Shown here in pieces: positions 17,560 to 26,455 of a stretch of DNA of 64,000 bases. Each line of letters starts with the position of its first letter. The first letter of the stretch is position 1. Source of the stretch: Marinibium conchae (GTDB lineage Bacteria; Pseudomonadota; Gammaproteobacteria; Enterobacterales; Alteromonadaceae); the NCBI RefSeq assembly GCF_015595035.1, contig NZ_JADNRN010000001.1:558001-622000 (forward strand). The letters run 5' to 3'. Under the pieces are notes generated by a model. It saw only the letters and a program-made list of their open reading frames with translations, had not been told where the DNA came from and did not search any database. The translations under genes were made by a program, and so were the position numbers.

Positions 17560-18263
17560 AAAATAAAATCAAACGTTATTGCGATATGCATATCTTTGAT
17601 CATAAGACAGGCTTGTTGTTTGTAGAAAACCCGAAAGTAGGCTCTACGTTTCTTCGAAAGGTGCTTTATGACAATGCCATTGAAACAAACTCATCCGCAA
17701 GTAATACAGATATTCGCAAAGCTACGCGCTATCACTTTTCGGTCTGTGCTCAAAAGTTCCATTTCTGTCATTTTTTTATAAAGCTCAAGCTAAAGAGAGA
17801 CAAAGTGAGTGTTGTCATGTTTCTGAGAGAGCCTTTGCTGCGTCTCAATAGCGCATATAACGACAAAATGAAATCATTTTCCAGCGAAGAGTCAGAAGAG
17901 TCGAAGGCAATTTTTTTAAAACTAAGAAAGCGATATCAACGCTTTTTGCTAAATAATAACCTAAACGATCAGCTAGAGAGCTTTATCAATTGGAGTGTGC
18001 TCCCAGAGAATGCTAATCCACATTGGGATTTTCAATATGAAATTGCGAATAAGGCTCTCATATCACCAAGTAAACTTATACCTTTAAACAAAATATCAAT
18101 GTTTCTTGCTAGCTTCTACTCAGTCAGTAACGGCGATGAAGTTAATAAAAGTAAAAATGCGTCAGAATGCGAAATTTCAAAGGAACTATTGAGCGAATTA
18201 GCCTCTGAAAAGATGTCAAATGAATATGGATTCTATAAAAAGGCGCTCATTAATGAAAAGTAG
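17529..18263 (+). CDS. Carbohydrate sulfotransferase (Sulfotransfer_2 family)
   Basis: The 244-residue protein has both PAPS-binding elements of sulfotransferases: the 5'-phosphosulfate loop FVENPKVGSTFLRKVL (about residues 29-44) and the 3'-phosphate element VVMFLREPLLRLNSAYNDK (about residues 95-113), with Arg and Ser at the expected spots. It should transfer sulfate from PAPS to a hydroxyl of the polysaccharide. Its start at 17529 lies within the end of the KpsC/KpsS-like gene (31-bp overlap), so the two are tightly linked. Sulfated glycans are common in marine bacteria; the acceptor is unknown. Confidence 0.85.
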   Translation: MLRLLSPKLIKNKIKRYCDMHIFDHKTGLLFVENPKVGSTFLRKVLYDNAIETNSSASNTDIRKATRYHFSVCAQKFHFCHFFIKLKLKRDKVSVVMFLREPLLRLNSAYNDKMKSFSSEESEESKAIFLKLRKRYQRFLLNNNLNDQLESFINWSVLPENANPHWDFQYEIANKALISPSKLIPLNKISMFLASFYSVSNGDEVNKSKNASECEISKELLSELASEKMSNEYGFYKKALINEK

Positions 18264-18302
18264 TCAGGAAAAAATTAACACAATTACTTTGGTTCATAGT
18301 CA

Positions 18303-19448
18303 ATGATTAAGTTGGCTTTTCAATCGTTAGCGTATTTTAAATTGCCGGTTATTCTTTCGTTTGGAAAGTACTTACCGCTGATAATGTCTCTTTTTTATTT
18401 CAGCAGTTTAGAAAAAAAGGAGAACTTACTACTTTTGGTGACACTCTTCGGTCTGTGCAGAATAGTACCGAGTTTACCTATTGGTGGTTACATCATAAGG
18501 TGTGCCGTTGATAAGAAGTTAATGAAGTTACCCATTTATCATGTGTTTTCTTCGGTTCTTAGCTTATTGCTGATCAACATCTATTTTTATATTTTTTACC
18601 CAGCAGCACTAAACGACGTTTTCGTTTTTACGTTTCTAGGTGCGTTGGCAGCGAATTACAATATCTGTGTGGGTATATATCAATCAGATATTGATAAAGC
18701 AAATACTAAGCAACATGTTTACTATTTTATATTCTTAGCATTCTGGTCAATTTCAATCCCCACTATCAGTAATTTATTAGCTAGTGACGACTATAGCGCG
18801 TTCTTATTGTTTATTTTTATTGCAACTGTTTGTCATTGGTTCTCGTTTTATAAGGTGCTAAAGCTTGACTATCTTAAGACTTTTTTCGCACACTCATCAC
18901 CGCTTGTATCAATTACTGTAATTGCACAGTTGATTTACAGTATCGGAACTTTTGCTTGGATTTCGGTCGACCGACTGATTGTCTTAAAACATGGGCCAGA
19001 GTTAACATTTAGCGCCGATCACTATGCAATTGTTTCAGTTGTCGCCTCGGTTTTTGCTGGTATTACTAGCACAATAATAATTGCGAGTCGCAGTCAGTTT
19101 TTGAAGGTAGCTCGCAAATCAAAAGTACAAATGGTGTGCTATGCGATCGGAGGAGTAATTATTACCACCTCAGTTGCTACATATTTTTTTGCTCCAAGCG
19201 CGATAATTGCATTTCCTATCTCCGTCAGTTTATTGGGTATCGTGCTTAGCTTTTTGATGATTAAAGCACTTGATACTGACCACTCTATGCTTCTTACAGG
19301 GTTCGTTTTGTTAGTAGTCTCAGCATTGGTATTTATCTTGCTTGAGTATATTTCGTTGGCAAGTGGGATGTTGATAATTTTAGTTGCGAAGTTTTTACTG
19401 CCATTGTGTGTTGAAAAGATAACACTCTCGTTACAATCAAAAAGTTAA
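18303..19448 (+). CDS. Wzx-like polysaccharide flippase
   Basis: The 381-residue protein is hydrophobic throughout with about eleven to twelve membrane segments and few charged loops. Its position among glycosyltransferases, and the start KLAFQSLAYFKLPVILSFGKYLPLIMSLFYFS, fit the MOP superfamily flippases that move lipid-linked repeat units to the periplasm. It is somewhat shorter than most Wzx proteins (400-480 residues). No Wzy-like polymerase was found in this second block. An ABC-independent exporter of other type cannot be excluded. Confidence 0.65.
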   Translation: MIKLAFQSLAYFKLPVILSFGKYLPLIMSLFYFSSLEKKENLLLLVTLFGLCRIVPSLPIGGYIIRCAVDKKLMKLPIYHVFSSVLSLLLINIYFYIFYPAALNDVFVFTFLGALAANYNICVGIYQSDIDKANTKQHVYYFIFLAFWSISIPTISNLLASDDYSAFLLFIFIATVCHWFSFYKVLKLDYLKTFFAHSSPLVSITVIAQLIYSIGTFAWISVDRLIVLKHGPELTFSADHYAIVSVVASVFAGITSTIIIASRSQFLKVARKSKVQMVCYAIGGVIITTSVATYFFAPSAIIAFPISVSLLGIVLSFLMIKALDTDHSMLLTGFVLLVVSALVFILLEYISLASGMLIILVAKFLLPLCVEKITLSLQSKS

Positions 19449-19475
19449 AAGAAAAATGAAAGAGCTTACAGTTTC

Positions 19476-20588
19476 ATGAAAATTGCGCAGGTAATCACAC
19501 GCTCTGACACACTCGGAGGTGCAAGTGCGCATGTCAGAGATTTAACTATAGCACTAGTGGAAGAAGGTCATGAAGTTTGCGTATTTGTTGGAGGACATGG
19601 TGTGCTGGTTGCACAATTCCAAGAAATAGGGATTCAAGTAAAAAGTGTTTCCACACTTGTACGAGAACTTTCTCCGTTGAATGATTTCAAAGCGTACTTC
19701 GCACTAAAAACACTACTGGCAGATTTTTCGCCAGATATTGTTGCTTGTCATTCGGCGAAAGCTGGATTACTAGGACGCTTAGCTGCATCGAGATTAAATC
19801 TCCCCGTAGTTTATACCGCACATGGTTGGCCATTCACTGAGGGGGTCCCAAACTTCAGCGCTAAGCTCTATAAATATATAGAAAAGTTTATGGCTAACTA
19901 CTGCGATAAAATTATTGCAGTTTCCAACTACGATAAAGAGCTTGCGATAAAGTATGCCGTGGCTGATACATCGCAACTCCAGGTCATTTGGAATGGGGTC
20001 CCTGATACTACTTCAGTTGTTGCCAAAACTTGCAGTGAAAGAGATACCTCAATACCAACTATTCTAATGCTTGCACGATTCGAGCAACCCAAAAATTTTT
20101 CTTTATTGCTAAACTCCCTGAGCGCGATCGAAAATTCAGTCTGGCAAGCCAAGTTCGTTGGCGATGGTCCAGATCTATTAGCTGTAAAAGCTCTCTGTGA
20201 TGAACTAAATCTGAGTCATAAAGTTACGTTTTTAGGTTGGAGAAAAGATATTCCTCAGCTTCTTGCCGACGCTGACATTTTTACATTAATTTCTGATTGG
20301 GAAGGCTTGCCACTTAGTATCTTAGAGGCTATGAGGGCAGGTTTACCTGTTATTGCTAGTGATGTTGGTGGTGTTAAAGAAGCTGTTGATCATAAACAGT
20401 CTGGGTTGCTTGTTTCAAACAAACAAACAAGGACGATTGTCAATGCATTTGAGCAACTATTAAATGATGAGCTTTTACGAAAAACGATGGGGAGCAATGG
20501 ACGAGCTCGCTTTAATTCCTTATTTACTGTAGAGAGAATGACTAAGAAAACCTTAAATGTCTACAGTGAAGTGATAGGCGACAAGTGA
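19476..20588 (+). CDS. GT4-family glycosyltransferase
   Basis: A typical 370-residue GT4 enzyme: N-terminal MKIAQVITRSDTLGGASAHV, the HSAKAGLLGRLAA and YTAHGWPF segments, PTILMLARFEQPKNFSLLL opening the C-terminal domain, and the E-x7-E region SDWEGLPLSILEAMRAGLPVI (about residues 270-290). These motifs are close to WcaL/PelF-like and N-acetylhexosaminyl transferases acting on undecaprenyl-linked sugars. It lies 27 bp after the flippase gene. Donor specificity is not predictable. Confidence 0.9.
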   Translation: MKIAQVITRSDTLGGASAHVRDLTIALVEEGHEVCVFVGGHGVLVAQFQEIGIQVKSVSTLVRELSPLNDFKAYFALKTLLADFSPDIVACHSAKAGLLGRLAASRLNLPVVYTAHGWPFTEGVPNFSAKLYKYIEKFMANYCDKIIAVSNYDKELAIKYAVADTSQLQVIWNGVPDTTSVVAKTCSERDTSIPTILMLARFEQPKNFSLLLNSLSAIENSVWQAKFVGDGPDLLAVKALCDELNLSHKVTFLGWRKDIPQLLADADIFTLISDWEGLPLSILEAMRAGLPVIASDVGGVKEAVDHKQSGLLVSNKQTRTIVNAFEQLLNDELLRKTMGSNGRARFNSLFTVERMTKKTLNVYSEVIGDK

Positions 20589-20664
20589 GCATGGTTTCGA
20601 AGACTAAAAGAAAGTGTGTTTTTGCGATACAGCTTAAAATATCTTTCATATTCGGAATAAAGTT

Positions 20665-22614
20665 TTGAAATATCGCCCAGAGATAGATGGATTAAGAGCC
20701 CTTGCTGTAATTCCGGTAATACTATTCCATGCTGAATTCAGTCTTTTTATGGGAGGCTTCATAGGCGTTGATATTTTTTTTGTTATTAGTGGATATCTTA
20801 TTACGTCGATTATTATTGCAGACCTCGAAGCTCATAAGTTTTCTATTCTTAATTTCTATGAGAGACGCGCACGGCGTATCTTACCTGCACTGTTCTTAGT
20901 TATTTTCTTTTGCTTACCTTTCGCATGGCATTGGATGCTAGCTGAACAATTCCGTGATTTTTCGCAAAGTCTCGTTGGAGTAAGTGCTTTCGCATCGAAT
21001 ATACTTTTTCACTTTGAAAGCGGATATTTCGCTCCCTCTGCCGAGTTAAAACCTCTATTACACACTTGGAGCTTGGCAGTAGAGGAGCAGTATTATGTAA
21101 TTTTCCCCTTACTTTTAATCGCAATTTGGAAGTATGGGATTAATAAAGTGTTTTTGGTAGTAGGTATACTTGCGTTGTTGAGTTTGATGATAGCTGAGTT
21201 TGACTGGAGAAAAGATGGACAAAGCAGCTTTTACTTACCTCATGCACGCGCTTGGGAGCTCTTAGCGGGATCCATTTCAGCATTTGTTATTCATAAACAA
21301 GGTGTAAAATCGAATGAATTATTAGCGTCATTAGGCTTACTGATGATCGCAGGTTCGCTATTTATGATCGATGAAAATATACCGTTTCCAAGTATATATA
21401 CGCTTATACCCGTTGTAGGTGTAATGTTACTAATACTTTTCGCTGGTGAAAAAACAAGAATTAACCAAGTCCTTAGCGCCAACATACTTGTTGGTGTAGG
21501 GCTGATAAGTTATTCGGCGTATTTATGGCATCAACCCTTATTCGCATTTGTTCGGCTGAGAAGTCTCGAACATCCCTCAAGTCTGTTAATGGGTTTGCTA
21601 GTTTTGTGTACTTTTTTATTGGCATATTTAACTTGGAAATATATTGAAGGACCTTTTAGAGACAAAGAAAAAGTGACAAGGAGGCAATTGCTCAAGTTCA
21701 GTGTAGGAGGTCTCGTCTTTTTCTCAGTGATTGGCTTGTTAGGACATTTCGGTGTTTCCTCATCAAATATAGCGCATAATCAAGAAGTAATCGATGACTG
21801 GAGAGACTTAAGCCCTTGTGTTGTCATAAAGGGATTCAGACCCTCGCTGCTGGAACAGCGAAAGACTTTACTTTCAGAGTGCTTTGGTCAAAATGAGAAT
21901 TTCATTTTAATCGGTGATTCACATGGCGAAGCGCTCTCCAAAAGCCTTAGAATGGTAATCGATGAAAAGAATGGCGGTCTCATCTCACTACTTCACAATG
22001 GTTGTTTACCAATAGTTGGTACATCAAGAGTTCCGTTACAGATTAATTGTATAAAAAACAAAAAGGATTATTGGGATTCTGCTCTATCTACTAACGCCAC
22101 CATTATCGTTGCTGCAAGGTGGAGGCTAAACCTTGTTGGCACGAGGTTTGATAATACAGAGGGCGGCGTCGAATATGGTGATAGTAGTTTGAATATACTT
22201 CTTAACTCGAAAGAGAAACACGATATATATGAATATACAAAGCTATTTCTGCGAACTGCCGCTCACAAAAATAGACTTATTTTAATTGACCAAATACCGG
22301 AAGCTGGCTGGCATGTGCCTGAACGAATTGCAAAGATTAAATCGTTTAGGGAGCCTGAAGGAGTTGATATTTCGACATCCTACGAGGTGTTTTTGGATCA
22401 AAATAAACCCATTAGAGCATTGTTTGCAGAATTGGAAACAGTGCCTAATATTTCAATAATTCATCCATCTCAATTAGTTTGTAATATTGAGAATTCTAAT
22501 CGATGTGTAAATAGCACCGATAGCCAATCACTTTACATCGATGATAACCATCCAAGCCCACGATTTGCTGAGAAAATATCAAAGGAAATTTCAAATTTGA
22601 TACCCAAAGAGTAA
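20665..22614 (+). CDS. OafA/YrhL-type membrane acyltransferase with C-terminal SGNH domain
   Basis: The 649-residue protein starts at TTG 20665 with the canonical opening KYRPEIDGLRALAVIPVI of acyltransferase-3 proteins; no ATG is available near, and the match to family starts decides the call. About ten membrane segments occupy residues 8-360, including the conserved RRARRILPALF loop and TWSLAVEEQYYV. A periplasmic SGNH hydrolase-like domain follows with GDSHGEAL at about residue 417 and the catalytic Asp-x-x-His in DDNHPS at residues 626-630. Such fusions O-acetylate surface glycans, the membrane part passing acetyl groups to the periplasmic domain. Confidence 0.93.
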   Translation: MKYRPEIDGLRALAVIPVILFHAEFSLFMGGFIGVDIFFVISGYLITSIIIADLEAHKFSILNFYERRARRILPALFLVIFFCLPFAWHWMLAEQFRDFSQSLVGVSAFASNILFHFESGYFAPSAELKPLLHTWSLAVEEQYYVIFPLLLIAIWKYGINKVFLVVGILALLSLMIAEFDWRKDGQSSFYLPHARAWELLAGSISAFVIHKQGVKSNELLASLGLLMIAGSLFMIDENIPFPSIYTLIPVVGVMLLILFAGEKTRINQVLSANILVGVGLISYSAYLWHQPLFAFVRLRSLEHPSSLLMGLLVLCTFLLAYLTWKYIEGPFRDKEKVTRRQLLKFSVGGLVFFSVIGLLGHFGVSSSNIAHNQEVIDDWRDLSPCVVIKGFRPSLLEQRKTLLSECFGQNENFILIGDSHGEALSKSLRMVIDEKNGGLISLLHNGCLPIVGTSRVPLQINCIKNKKDYWDSALSTNATIIVAARWRLNLVGTRFDNTEGGVEYGDSSLNILLNSKEKHDIYEYTKLFLRTAAHKNRLILIDQIPEAGWHVPERIAKIKSFREPEGVDISTSYEVFLDQNKPIRALFAELETVPNISIIHPSQLVCNIENSNRCVNSTDSQSLYIDDNHPSPRFAEKISKEISNLIPKE

Positions 22615-22788
22615 TCTATTTTCATGATAACAGTTTTGTAACTCATCTAATTTTTGAAATAGCTTGGCCCAGTTTTTGCCTTCATATTTGAGTAACGCGC
22701 AACCCAACTAGATTTTTCCACAATTCTACTAAAGGTAATCGCGCTTTCTACCGATAAATCACTATAAGGTAAACACTGGAACTTAATC

Positions 22789-23724
22789 ATGAACAAATCG
22801 CAGACAATATTCGTTACAGGCGCGACTGGTTTCGTTGGACGGCACTTAGTTGCCGCATTATTAAGTAATGGATTTAAAGTAATCGTTGGTGTCCGCGACA
22901 CTACCAATGTTGATCCCCGTGTCGAAACGAAAAGGTTCGTATTGAATGAGCATACCGATGTTGATTTAACGGGTGTCGATTGCGTTATTCATTTAGCGGG
23001 TCTTGCTCACACCGTAAATGCCAGTGCGGAAAAACTAAATGAGATTAATCATGTCGGTACTCAGAGAATTTCACAACTTGCAGCGAAGCAGGGCGTCAAA
23101 AAATTTATTTTCTTGAGTTCAATTGGCGTTAATGGTTGTTCAAACGATTCTCCATTTACTGAAGACTCTGCAGCGAATCCATTCAACGATTACACAGTCT
23201 CCAAATATCATGCAGAGCAAGCATTAACTGATGCTACAAACTACTCAAAAATGCAGAGTTTTATTATTCGAGCACCACTAATTTACGGTAAAGATGCTCC
23301 TGGCAATTTTCAGAAGCTTATTAAGTTTGCGAACTCAAATATGCCTTTGCCGTTTGGCAGTATCCAAAATGAGCGAAGTTTGTGCAGTATCTCTAATTTG
23401 TGCGACTTTATTATGTGTTGTTGTTCGACGTCGAACTTGGAACTAAAACAGATAGAGAACTTTGTTATAGCGGACAACGAGCCTGTTTCTACTTCAGCTC
23501 TATTTAAGGCTATCTCTGGGGCGCTCGGCAAAACACCAAGACTGGTGGGTGTGCCAAAAACGCTGTTAAGTTTAATATTTAAAGCGGCACGTAAACAGCA
23601 ATTAGAAACGAGTTTGATGCACGATTTAACCGTGGATAACTCCTACGCTAAGCAGAAGTTAAACTGGGAGCCGCGCTTGACTCTCATGCAAGAGCTTTCA
23701 GGTTTAAATATTCAAAACCGCTAA
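22789..23724 (+). CDS. Second WbpV-like nucleotide-sugar SDR
   Basis: The 311-residue SDR has FVTGATGFVGRHLVAALL at residues 8-25, FIFLSSIGVNG with the catalytic Ser and YTVSK as Tyr-x3-Lys. It is clearly a paralogue of the reductase at 6347-7309, sharing the VKxFIFxSSIxVNG and RxPLxYG segments and overall length. It probably reduces or epimerises a UDP-4-keto or UDP-HexNAc sugar for the second block. It is separated by 174 bp from the acyltransferase gene and followed by a terminator. No second initiating transferase accompanies it. Confidence 0.75.
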   Translation: MNKSQTIFVTGATGFVGRHLVAALLSNGFKVIVGVRDTTNVDPRVETKRFVLNEHTDVDLTGVDCVIHLAGLAHTVNASAEKLNEINHVGTQRISQLAAKQGVKKFIFLSSIGVNGCSNDSPFTEDSAANPFNDYTVSKYHAEQALTDATNYSKMQSFIIRAPLIYGKDAPGNFQKLIKFANSNMPLPFGSIQNERSLCSISNLCDFIMCCCSTSNLELKQIENFVIADNEPVSTSALFKAISGALGKTPRLVGVPKTLLSLIFKAARKQQLETSLMHDLTVDNSYAKQKLNWEPRLTLMQELSGLNIQNR

Positions 23725-23725
23725 G

Positions 23726-23762
23726 AAAAAAGCTCAACATCCATAAGGTGTTGAGCTTTATA
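23726..23762. terminator. Bidirectional rho-independent terminator between convergent SDR and icd genes
   Basis: AAAGCTCAACA (23729-23739) and TGTTGAGCTTT (23749-23759) form an 11-bp stem with a 9-nt loop. The A run on the left reads as TTTTTT on the minus strand, so termination is best for the minus-strand dehydrogenase gene; on the plus strand only a short T run follows. Confidence 0.75.
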
Positions 23763-23803
23763 GTTACTAATTTTTTTGTAGCATTTTAAATAGAAACCAA
23801 CGC

Positions 23804-24811
23804 CTACAGACGCTCCAACAATGCCTCAGTGAACTCCGTAGTGCCGTGCTCGCCACCTAAATCACGTGTGGTGCGGTCGCCGCTCTCAATAACGTCTTTC
23901 AATGCGGTACGTATTCTTTCTGCTTTATCAGACATATCTAAATATTCCAACATCTGAATCGAGGCCAAAATGACTGAGGTTGGGTTCGCTAGGTTTTTGC
24001 CTGCTATATCAGGTGCGGAGCCGTGAACAGCCTCAAAAATTGCGCATTCTTCACCTATGTTTGCGCCTGGTGCCATCCCTAATCCACCAACTAGACCAGC
24101 GCATAGGTCCGACAGAATATCACCAAATAAATTAGTCGTCACAATCACGTCGAATTGATGTGGGTTCATCACTAATTGCATGCAGCAATTATCAACAATC
24201 ATTTCCTCTGATTCGATATCCGGATAGCGCTCACCCACTTCGCGAGCAACTTTCAGGAATAATCCAGATGTTGACTTAAGAATATTTGCTTTGTGTACGG
24301 CGGTTACTTTTTTACGACCTTCTCTGCGAGCTAACTCGTAGGCGAATACTACAATCTTTTCCGCGCCATCGCGGGTAATTTTACTCATTGCTTCGGCTTC
24401 GTTGCCGTCTTCTGACACTACCTGACCTAAGCCGCTATACATGCCTTGCGTGTTTTCTCGAACGGTAATAATATCAATATCTTCGTAGCGCGCCTTTGTG
24501 CCTTTAAAAGACAATACAGGGCGCAGATTGGCGTATAACTTAAACTGTTTACGCAAACTAACGTTGATTGACGTGAAACCTTCACCTACGGGAGTTGTTA
24601 ACGGGCCTTTCAGCGCGACCTTATTCTTAGCTATGAGTTCTAAGGTTTCTTGGGGTAATAGTTCACCGTGGTTTTCTAATGCCATCAAACCAGCATCAGC
24701 ATAGTCGTAAGCAAAATTACAACCTACTTTGTCTAAGATTTTTGTTGCTGCGTCGATGATATCCGGGCCTATACCATCACCACGAATTACGGTAATTCGT
24801 TCTTGAGTCAT
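23804..24811 (-). CDS. NAD-dependent isocitrate dehydrogenase (homo-isocitrate/IPMDH superfamily)
   Basis: The 335-residue protein is a short-form beta-decarboxylating dehydrogenase: ITVIRGDGIGPDIIDAA at the start, substrate-binding SINVSLRKQFKLYANLRPV with the arginines, RENTQGMYSGLG, the metal-binding DNCCMQLVMNP and FGDILSDL, and NAD-site FEAVHGSAPDIAG near residue 270. The Ser-x-x-x-Arg pattern and lack of leu neighbours favour isocitrate over 3-isopropylmalate. It oxidises isocitrate to 2-oxoglutarate in the TCA cycle. It is a single minus-strand gene; promoter probably in the 282 bp toward ppnN. Confidence 0.82.
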   Translation of the reverse strand: MTQERITVIRGDGIGPDIIDAATKILDKVGCNFAYDYADAGLMALENHGELLPQETLELIAKNKVALKGPLTTPVGEGFTSINVSLRKQFKLYANLRPVLSFKGTKARYEDIDIITVRENTQGMYSGLGQVVSEDGNEAEAMSKITRDGAEKIVVFAYELARREGRKKVTAVHKANILKSTSGLFLKVAREVGERYPDIESEEMIVDNCCMQLVMNPHQFDVIVTTNLFGDILSDLCAGLVGGLGMAPGANIGEECAIFEAVHGSAPDIAGKNLANPTSVILASIQMLEYLDMSDKAERIRTALKDVIESGDRTTRDLGGEHGTTEFTEALLERL

Positions 24812-25034
24812 TTGTTGTGCTCCGATGTTGTGTGCTGTGCAATACGGCTTTTATTGATTATGGCATATTGCTTTGTGTGAGCCGAGCAGTGAGTGCTTTG
24901 GCTGTTATATTTGTGTCGGGATGCATTTTACCTGATGAGTCAAGTGTATGGTAGCTTTTGCTGTTTGAGTGAGCAGATATGCATCATTCATGTTGCTTAT
25001 TTTGTTTTGGGTGCTTGTTGAGGCCCCAGCTTGC

Positions 25035-25090
25035 GCTGGGGTGACGTGGTTCGATGCTGGGGTGACGTGATTTGATGCTGGGGAGTCGAT
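25035..25090. repeat. 21-bp tandem repeat with an adjacent CCCCAGC/GCTGGGG hairpin
   Basis: Units GCTGGGGTGACGTG plus seven bases occur at 25035-25055 and 25056-25076, followed by a partial third copy (GCTGGGGAGTCGAT) from 25077. The first unit's GCTGGGG also pairs with CCCCAGC at 25024-25030. It lies just downstream of the ppnN stop codon on the minus strand and may act as a 3' hairpin. The remaining 220 bp toward icd show nothing definite. Confidence 0.85.
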
Positions 25091-25093
25091 TGG

Positions 25094-26455
25094 CTAAACC
25101 TTTACTCTATAGCAGGGTTCATATTTGCTGCCAGGTAGCTTCATTCTTCCTTGCTCAACAAAGGATGCGAGTAGGGCGTCCATTTTCTCCATAAGCTCTG
25201 GATCACCGCTGAGTTCAAAGGGCCCATGCCTTTTGATTTCTTCGATGCCTTCTGCTTTCACGTTGCCGGCTACAATGCCCGAGAAGCATTTTCGCAAAGT
25301 GGCTGCGAGATCTGCTTTAGGCTGATTGAGGTGAAGGTTTAAGCTGCGCATATTTTCATGAGTAGGCTCAAATGGGGTTTGAAAATCTTCAGAAATATGC
25401 AGCGTCCAATTGAAGTTGAGTGAATCACCGTTCTCACGCCTATGTTGTTCAACTACCGCTTTCTGTTCAGCTAGCAGTGTTGCTACTTTCGCTGCGTTAC
25501 CTACCACAATGGTATATTTTGCTTGAGCTTGAGGTCCAAGGGTAGCGCCTACAAAGGCATCTATTGCTTCGAAATAGGCTTTACTATTTTCAGGGCCTGT
25601 CAGTATGAGTGGAATTTGCTGTTCTTTGTTACGGTCATCCATTAACAGCCCTAGTAAATACAACAACTCCTCAGCAGTACCAGCGCCACCAGGGAATATA
25701 ACGATGCCATGAGCAATGCGCACAAAAGCTTCTAAACGCTTTTCAATATCTGGCATTATTATAAGCTCATTAACAATCGCGTTGGGGGGCTCAGCGGCAA
25801 TGATGCTAGGTTCAGATATACCTAAATACCGGCCTGATTTATTACGCTGTTTTGCATGACCTATAGTTGCGCCCTTCATCGGGCCTTTCATTGCGCCAGG
25901 TCCACAGCCAGTGCAGATATTAAAGGCGCGTAGGCCAAGTTCATAGCCCACTAGTTTTGTATATTTGTATTCTTCAGAGCGAATTGAATGGCCGCCCCAG
26001 CACACTATCATGTTAATGGGTTGTTCTTGCGAAATTGCCTCAGCATGGCGAAGCATATCAAACACAACGTGAGTGGTTAGTTTACTTGGTGCGTCTATTA
26101 AGTTTTTTAAAGCTTCATTATGCTTTGAGCCCATGTAAAGCATATCTCGAAGCACTGCAAATAAATGCTCATGCACCCCTTTGATTAGGTGTCCATCAAC
26201 GAAGGCAACTTCTGGCGGATTGATTAACTTTATCTTTACTCCTCGCTCCTTGCGAATGAGGCGCACGTCAAAATCACCATAAGGGGAAAACAAATTGTGA
26301 TAATTGTCTTCTTCGACACCGCTGTTAAGCACGGCTAGACAACAATTTCTGAAAACTTCATACAAGTCACTTTGGGTTGATTGCTGCAATAGACTGACTT
26401 CTAATTGCGATAATTGGCTCATCCATCCAACTGGATTGAGTTCTACTGTTGTCAT
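25094..26455 (-). CDS. ppnN: Nucleosidase PpnN (LOG family, YgdH)
   Basis: The 453-residue length and full-length pattern match E. coli PpnN (YgdH), which cleaves the N-glycosidic bond of nucleoside 5'-monophosphates and is stimulated by (p)ppGpp. The central LOG domain has CGGHSIRSEEY, GLRAFNICTGCGPGAMKGPM and the catalytic GGAGTAEELLYLL motif, all intact; N- and C-terminal PpnN-specific regions (DUF4478, DUF3412) flank it. Its start overlaps the stop of the upstream diguanylate cyclase gene by 4 bp, so both are on one message. The protein is cytoplasmic. Confidence 0.93.
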   Translation of the reverse strand: MTTVELNPVGWMSQLSQLEVSLLQQSTQSDLYEVFRNCCLAVLNSGVEEDNYHNLFSPYGDFDVRLIRKERGVKIKLINPPEVAFVDGHLIKGVHEHLFAVLRDMLYMGSKHNEALKNLIDAPSKLTTHVVFDMLRHAEAISQEQPINMIVCWGGHSIRSEEYKYTKLVGYELGLRAFNICTGCGPGAMKGPMKGATIGHAKQRNKSGRYLGISEPSIIAAEPPNAIVNELIIMPDIEKRLEAFVRIAHGIVIFPGGAGTAEELLYLLGLLMDDRNKEQQIPLILTGPENSKAYFEAIDAFVGATLGPQAQAKYTIVVGNAAKVATLLAEQKAVVEQHRRENGDSLNFNWTLHISEDFQTPFEPTHENMRSLNLHLNQPKADLAATLRKCFSGIVAGNVKAEGIEEIKRHGPFELSGDPELMEKMDALLASFVEQGRMKLPGSKYEPCYRVKV

